Shown: one piece after another, positions 60,003-64,000 of the stretch
How positions within the stretch are numbered: the first letter of the stretch is position 1
Layout: every line of letters begins with the position of its first letter
Assembly: GCA_029667085.1 (NCBI GenBank)
Contig: JARUHJ010000002.1
Location: 372,001-436,000 of the forward strand
Reading direction: 5' to 3'
Origin: Deltaproteobacteria bacterium IMCC39524
Lineage (GTDB): Bacteria; Desulfobacterota; Desulfuromonadia; Desulfuromonadales; BM103
Length of the DNA: 64,000 nt
Position numbers and translations under genes: made by a program
The notes under the pieces: model-generated
Database searches by the model: none
What the model was told of the DNA's origin: nothing
Seen by the model: the letters and a program-made list of their open reading frames with translations, nothing else

Positions 60003-61226
60003 CTATGCCATTCTCTTCTGGAAGCTGGCGTATGTATTGGTGCCGCTCAAAACCTCTTTACCCGGGAAAATAATCTGGTTGCGAATCCAGTGGTAATAGA
60101 GGCCCGAATCGTTGGTTTCTCCGATCAGGATCGCACCGATCACCTGTTGTTGATCATTGAGAAAAACCTTGCGGAAACGGCCAGTGGACGGATCGTGAGT
60201 GCGGACAGTTTGCGCGCTGTCAGCCAGGCACTCACCAATTGCGGCAACATCTACACCGAACACCTCGGTGATGTTGTTTTTCAGGCTGCCTGCGTAGGCG
60301 CAGTCCATCGCCAGCATGTTGAGAGCCGCGTTCTCTCCCTGTTCGACAGCCGTCATCCAGTTGCCTTGAATGACCGGTTCGCCGGTGATGAAATCTTTGC
60401 CTTCAGCTGAGTCTCCCGCAGCGTAGATATCAGCGTGACTGGTTCGACAGTAATCATCGATCAGTATGCCGTAATTCACCTGCAACCCTGCCTGTCGGGC
60501 CAGCGCGCTGTTCGGTTGCACGCCCTTGCCCACAATCAGCATGTCACTCACAAGACAACCGCCCGAAGCCAGCTGCAGTTGCAGCCGGTCCCCCTCTTCG
60601 ATCGCCACAATGTCATCCTGCTTGTGTATCTGCAAGCCCTGCTTGGCAAAACGTGCTTCGAGGAGTTCTGAACTTTCTGCATCCACCATGCGGCTCAAGA
60701 TGCGGTTGGAGCCAACCACCAGGTGCTTCTCGGCGGACGCCGGAGCATGGGAGAGTAACGGCAGACTGACCAGGCCGGCGCCGATCGCCGTAATGCTTTC
60801 GGCGCCCTGCATCAGCTCGACCAGTTTCTCCGCATCCGTCATGTGCCGCAGCACGCTGGAGCGATCGGAGGCAATTGACAGCTTGCGTGCCTCGGCCCCC
60901 GTTGCCAGAAGCAGTTTGCCAAAGGTTACGTGGCCGCCATCGTCAAGCTCCAGTTGATGGTTTTCGGCATCGAGCGCAACGACGTTACGACCAAACAGGG
61001 TTGTGGCACCGGCCCGCCGATAGTAATCGTGGTTGACGATGAACAGGTTGTCACGGCTGGTCTTGCCGCCAACAAAGTAGGGAGTTATTACTCTGGAGTA
61101 GGCGGGAAGGTCCTCGCGGTCGATGATCGCCACGGAAGCCTCTGCCGTATGTTTACGAAGCGTGCTTAGCGCCTGTAAGCCTGCCGCGCTGTTGCCCACA
61201 ATTACGTAATCGAAAGCTTCTGCCAT
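60003..61226 (-). CDS. FAD/NAD(P)-dependent oxidoreductase (AorC-like)
   Basis: A 407-aa pyridine nucleotide-disulfide-type flavoprotein. The FAD site is DYVIVGNSAAGLQALSTL. A second Rossmann dinucleotide site is degenerate: ITAIGAGLVSLPLLSHAP. The FAD-contact motif ADIYAAGDSAEGKDF is present. The C-terminal reductase domain ends near RMA. No active-site CxxC pair of thiol reductases is seen, so the hydride goes to another partner. In Aromatoleum aromaticum AorC passes electrons between NAD and the iron-sulfur chain. The ATG at 61226 is likeliest (GGGGGC upstream). Confidence 0.86.
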   Translation of the reverse strand: MAEAFDYVIVGNSAAGLQALSTLRKHTAEASVAIIDREDLPAYSRVITPYFVGGKTSRDNLFIVNHDYYRRAGATTLFGRNVVALDAENHQLELDDGGHVTFGKLLLATGAEARKLSIASDRSSVLRHMTDAEKLVELMQGAESITAIGAGLVSLPLLSHAPASAEKHLVVGSNRILSRMVDAESSELLEARFAKQGLQIHKQDDIVAIEEGDRLQLQLASGGCLVSDMLIVGKGVQPNSALARQAGLQVNYGILIDDYCRTSHADIYAAGDSAEGKDFITGEPVIQGNWMTAVEQGENAALNMLAMDCAYAGSLKNNITEVFGVDVAAIGECLADSAQTVRTHDPSTGRFRKVFLNDQQQVIGAILIGETNDSGLYYHWIRNQIIFPGKEVLSGTNTYASFQKRMA

Positions 61227-61295
61227 GTCAGCCCCCATTTCAAAGCAGGGAGGAGTCTTGGCTGGCTCCTCCCTTATGCATCAATCACGACAGAC

Positions 61296-63101
61296 TTAAG
61301 CGAGGCCGAGAGACTGCAGCTTCTCCTCGGTTGGAATCCCGTCGCTGCCCCAGCCACGCACCTGGTAATAGTCGGGCAGCATCTGGTCGAGTTTGCAGAC
61401 CTCACCCTTGGACGGCCCGTCAGGTAACGGCTCTTCGATCATCCGCTTCGGCAGTTTGTCCTGAGAAGGATCAATGCCCGCCTTGAGGTTGAAGACCCTC
61501 TCCAGGTTGTAAATACGGTCACCGGCCTCAAGCAGCTCTTCGTCACTCATATTGGTGCCGTTCGCTGCGTTGCAGAACTTGGTGAACTGCGGCACACCGA
61601 TGCCGAAGGTCGTAAAGAGACAGACTCCGGCCGAATCGACAACCGCGGTGAAATCCTGGAAAATCTTCAGCCAACCGGCCTTTCCTTCTGTCGCCGCGGG
61701 ATCAAGCTTCTCCGGCAAGCCAAGGACCTCGGGCGAAATCAGGTAGCCGCGGACATGGCAGGCGCCACGGTTGCTGGTAGCGTACTCCAGGCCCATGCCC
61801 TGTACCATGCGGGCATCATAAGCGGGGAACTCCAGCTTCTTGACCGACATCGACAACTCGGGAACACCGTAGCTATCGGCTAAGCGGTAGGAGCCGAGAC
61901 CTATCTTCTTGCCGAAGCCTTCGCCCTTGGCGGTCATCTCCATCAGCTTGACCATATTGTCGGCCTCGCCAAAATTCAATGACATGCCGATTTCTTCTTC
62001 GCTGATCAGGCCTTTTTCGAACAGTTCCATGGCACAGCCAATCGTGGAGCCGGCGGTGATGGTGTCCATGCCCGCCTCGTTACAGATATAGTTGGCCTTG
62101 GTAATCGCCGCCAGGTCGGAGATGCCGCAGGCGGCACCGATCGCCCAGAGCGTCTCATACTCGGGCCCTTCACCATCGCCCCCGTAGCGCGAATCGGAGA
62201 TTTTGGTCACCCGACCGCAGCTGATGATACAACCCATGCAGCTCTTGTTGCGTTTCAAGTAACTGGAGGCCAAGGTCTCACCTGAAATCGCTTCGGCTCC
62301 TTCGAAGGTTCCCGTCTGGGCGTTGCGGGTTGGCAAACCACCACTCTGGTTCATGATGTTAACCAGAACCGCGGTTCCCAGGGCGCCCAGACCTTCACCG
62401 GTGACCGGATTCTCTTTCAGCATGCTGTAAGATTCCAGGGCCGCATCGCGATAAGCTTTCGGGTTAGCGACCTTGACGCCGCCGGTGCCGCGCACGGCAA
62501 CCGCCTTGAGGTTCTTGCTACCCATCACCATGCCGACGCCGCTACGGCCGGCGGCCCGGTGTTTATCATTCACGATACAGGCGAAATGCACGCCGATTTC
62601 ACCAGCCGGCCCAATGCAGGCGATCTTGGCGTCACCATGAAACTCGTTCAGGATAGCGTCTTCCGTCTCATTGGTTGATTTGCCCCACAGGTGGACGGCA
62701 CCGACCAGTTCAGCCTTGCCGTCGCGAATCTGCAGGTAGACCGGGTGGGCCGACTTGCCTTCGAAAATGATCATGTCGAAGCCGGCGTATTTAAGTTCGC
62801 TGGGGAAATATCCGCCAGAGTTGGAGCTGGCGATGGTGCCGGTGAGGGGTGACTTGGTAATCACCATGTAACGGCCGTTGGCCGCACCGTAAGTACCGGT
62901 AAGAGGGCCGGTCGCCATAATCAGTTTGTTCTCCGGGCTCATCGGCTCAACCTCTGGGGAAATTTCCTCACAGAGATATTTTGACGCCAGGCCACGCCCA
63001 CCGAGATATGTCCTGGCCCATTCTTCGTTGAGCGCTTCAATCTTGCAGGTGCCCGCAGTCAGATCAACGCGTAACAATTGTCCCTTCCATCCCTTATTCA
63101 T
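61296..63101 (-). CDS. aorB: Tungsten aldehyde ferredoxin oxidoreductase catalytic subunit
   Basis: Oxidises aldehydes to acids (or the reverse) on a bis-pterin tungsten centre. The 601-aa length is normal. The [4Fe-4S] ligands C288, C291 and C295 (in [10 protein letters not shown]) and C494 (in DSAGVCLFT) are at the same residue numbers as in Pyrococcus furiosus AOR, so alignment is almost gap-free. The N-terminal domain has [12 protein letters not shown] and the pterin loops [16 protein letters not shown]. It is directly downstream of aorA: the aorA stop is one base before the ATG, with GGAGG overlapping. The substrate range cannot be told from sequence. Confidence 0.93.
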   Translation of the reverse strand: MNKGWKGQLLRVDLTAGTCKIEALNEEWARTYLGGRGLASKYLCEEISPEVEPMSPENKLIMATGPLTGTYGAANGRYMVITKSPLTGTIASSNSGGYFPSELKYAGFDMIIFEGKSAHPVYLQIRDGKAELVGAVHLWGKSTNETEDAILNEFHGDAKIACIGPAGEIGVHFACIVNDKHRAAGRSGVGMVMGSKNLKAVAVRGTGGVKVANPKAYRDAALESYSMLKENPVTGEGLGALGTAVLVNIMNQSGGLPTRNAQTGTFEGAEAISGETLASSYLKRNKSCMGCIISCGRVTKISDSRYGGDGEGPEYETLWAIGAACGISDLAAITKANYICNEAGMDTITAGSTIGCAMELFEKGLISEEEIGMSLNFGEADNMVKLMEMTAKGEGFGKKIGLGSYRLADSYGVPELSMSVKKLEFPAYDARMVQGMGLEYATSNRGACHVRGYLISPEVLGLPEKLDPAATEGKAGWLKIFQDFTAVVDSAGVCLFTTFGIGVPQFTKFCNAANGTNMSDEELLEAGDRIYNLERVFNLKAGIDPSQDKLPKRMIEEPLPDGPSKGEVCKLDQMLPDYYQVRGWGSDGIPTEEKLQSLGLA

Positions 63102-63102
63102 A

Positions 63103-63582
63103 TCAAACCTCCATCTGCCCGTCTTTTACCGTATTGACGAAACGCAGCATCTTCTGCCGCAGCGGCTTGTCCTCCTCATCCAGCGTGAGACACTGGGTGG
63201 GACAGAAAGCCACACACTCGGGAGTGTCGCCCCCGCAGAGGTTGCACTTGTCTGCCTTTCCAGTGCTGTCGACATACTTGATCATGCCGAAGGGACAGGC
63301 ACTGACGCAGGTACGGCAGCCGACGCAATTGTCATCGTCGACCGTAACAACGCCACTGGACATGTCTTTGCTGATAGCGTTTTTGGGGCAGGCCTTTTCG
63401 CACCAGGGCTCATCGCACTGCATGCAGGTGACTGTAATGAACTTGGCTTCCTCGAGAAAAATTTCGTTGTAGATGCGGGATCGACTGGGGGCAAACTCGC
63501 CGGTGTTCTTGAACGAACAGGACAGTTCGCAGGTCTTGCAGCCAACACATTTTGCGGGATCGATGCGTATCAATTTCTGCAT
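63103..63582 (-). CDS. aorA: AorA-like ferredoxin subunit, four [4Fe-4S] clusters
   Basis: A 159-aa HycB-type electron-transfer protein. Four cysteine quartets can be counted: [11 protein letters not shown] with its distal partner, [24 protein letters not shown] and [15 protein letters not shown], giving sixteen cysteines. There is no signal peptide. It would wire the tungsten enzyme to AorC or to ferredoxin. In Aromatoleum, AorA forms filaments that carry the AorB subunits; sequence here cannot show that. The ribosome site AAGGAGG is strong. First gene of the aor-tup operon. Confidence 0.92.
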   Translation of the reverse strand: MQKLIRIDPAKCVGCKTCELSCSFKNTGEFAPSRSRIYNEIFLEEAKFITVTCMQCDEPWCEKACPKNAISKDMSSGVVTVDDDNCVGCRTCVSACPFGMIKYVDSTGKADKCNLCGGDTPECVAFCPTQCLTLDEEDKPLRQKMLRFVNTVKDGQMEV

Positions 63583-63695
63583 GAGCTACCTCCTTCACGA
63601 GATGGGTGATAACCAATAGAACGCAAGCTGGATGTCAAAATTCATATTTAAAGGGTGGCGTTGTCTTCTCTCCTCCCCGGATAACACATTTGAGC
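63583..63695 (-). other. Leader of the aor-tup operon
   Basis: About 107 bases separate the predicted transcription start from aorA. They end in a strong AAGGAGG. I looked for a molybdenum/tungsten-cofactor riboswitch and did not find its consensus. No other gene lies in 63583-63899. Confidence 0.5.
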
Positions 63696-63724
63696 AGTAT
63701 AGCAGTGTTTTTGGAGGGTGCCAG
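63696..63724 (-). promoter_or_regulatory. Sigma-70 promoter with extended -10 for the aor-tup operon
   Basis: On the minus strand CTGGCA and TATACT are spaced by 17 bases, and TGC precedes the -10, giving an extended TGnTATACT. It is located about 110 bases before aorA. The TGGCAC here is not a sigma-54 site because the expected GC at -12 is missing. Confidence 0.65.
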
Positions 63725-63748
63725 TTCGTGGAAAGGGCGGGGCGCGAA

Positions 63749-63777
63749 ATAAAAAAGCCCCGCCGGGAAGCGGGGCT
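63749..63777 (-). terminator. Terminator of the gene entering from the right edge
   Basis: On the minus strand AGCCCCGC and GCGGGGCT form a perfect 8-bp stem, followed by TTTTTTATTT. Its sequence and flanks closely resemble the terminator at 54665-54697. Confidence 0.93.
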
Positions 63778-63899
63778 GAATATTGATATGGTTTGAGAAG
63801 AAGGACCCTTTGAAGGAACGAAGAATAATCGACCTCTATCTGGTTACGAGGCCGTTTATTTGTCACCAAATATTAGGCACAGACTTTTCGGTTTGAATC

Positions 63900-64000
63900 T
63901 TATGGTTTTATGATGATTTTGCCGAAGAGCCCTTTCCCCGAGAGGAATTGCTCGTAAGCTTCAGCAGCTTGATCGAATGTGTACTCGGCACCGATTGCGG
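63900..64000 (-). CDS. C-terminus of a quinone oxidoreductase/zinc-binding alcohol dehydrogenase family protein (partial)
   Basis: Only the last 33 codons lie in the window; the gene continues past 64000. The ending TFDQAAEAYEQFLSGKGLFGKIIIKP is typical of the MDR superfamily (quinone reductase and zinc-alcohol dehydrogenase type), where the last strand carries GKIVL-like sequence. No cofactor or metal site is visible in this piece. It ends 122 bases before its own terminator. An oxidoreductase upstream of an aldehyde oxidoreductase operon is suggestive, but the terminator separates them. Confidence 0.7.
   Translation of the reverse strand, partial: AIGAEYTFDQAAEAYEQFLSGKGLFGKIIIKP

Noticed and set aside
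63583-63700. Molybdenum/tungsten cofactor riboswitch before aorA
   Set aside because: The position is right, but I could not find the conserved motif or a matching multi-stem fold by eye.
63706-63725. Sigma-54 promoter before aorA (TGGCAC)
   Set aside because: The GC expected 10 bases further on is AA. A sigma-70 promoter with an extended -10 fits better.
1-64000. CRISPR array, prophage, integron or intact insertion sequence
   Set aside because: No regularly spaced direct repeats, integrase, transposase or phage structural gene was seen. All large frames belong to cellular families.

Overview
This window looks like ordinary chromosome from a Gram-negative, anaerobic bacterium of the Desulfuromonadia type (Geobacter, Desulfuromonas and Pelobacter relatives). 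That placement is an inference from gene content, not from a marker-gene tree. It rests on a eukaryote-type citrate synthase, a multihaem cytochrome c, a K+-dependent membrane pyrophosphatase, DUF6178 and DUF2232 proteins, a tungsten aldehyde oxidoreductase operon and a selenocysteine protein. There is no phage, intact insertion sequence, CRISPR array or integrated island. The accessory signal is limited to small dispersed repeats and a few poorly characterised genes.

Layout. Bases 1-10500 are a plus-strand housekeeping block: ispE, tRNA-Gln, prs, rplY, pth, hppA, ychF, then rpsF-rpsR-DUF2232-rplI-dnaB. Bases 10500-15700 are on the minus strand: a folA-thyX pair, then dusB-ntrB-ntrC (read from high to low coordinates). 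Bases 15800-24100 hold citrate synthase, a membrane/spermidine-synthase fusion, an aldo/keto reductase, a lipoate-ligase-like protein and a SulP transporter. Bases 24200-36000 are mixed: an EEP nuclease, dinB, a class IV aminotransferase, a winged-helix ferredoxin, an SlyD-like FKBP, two small proteins missed by length cut-offs, Nudix, PilZ, a soluble sugar dehydrogenase lipoprotein and a DUF6178 protein. Bases 36000-43900 contain two radical SAM proteins, a tetrahaem cytochrome, a GrdB-like selenoprotein with an in-frame UGA, a periplasmic rhodanese and a DUF4920/PepSY pair. Bases 44000-54600 hold MarC, AcpH, an MshEN (probable c-di-GMP binding) protein, an M23 peptidase with an altered zinc ligand, an M20 peptidase, SrkA, threonine aldolase and an M16C protease.

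The most coherent system lies at 54665-63724, all on the minus strand. A promoter with an extended -10 leads into aorA (four-cluster ferredoxin), aorB (tungsten aldehyde oxidoreductase), aorC (FAD subunit), a MoaD-like protein, a ThiF/MoeB-like adenylyltransferase, an unrecognised 100-aa gene, tupA-tupB-tupC (tungstate ABC importer), moeA and a small membrane protein. A strong terminator follows. One transcript could therefore import tungstate, help build and metallate the pterin cofactor, and make the three-subunit aldehyde oxidoreductase. This matches the Aromatoleum-type AOR gene order and adds the metal supply and one unexplained gene.

The clearest hidden gene is the selenoprotein at 39214-40065. 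A UGA at codon 174 sits in a U-x-x-C motif and is followed by a perfect 8-bp hairpin with a GUG loop, placed where a bacterial SECIS is expected. Ordinary annotation would split it into two truncated genes.
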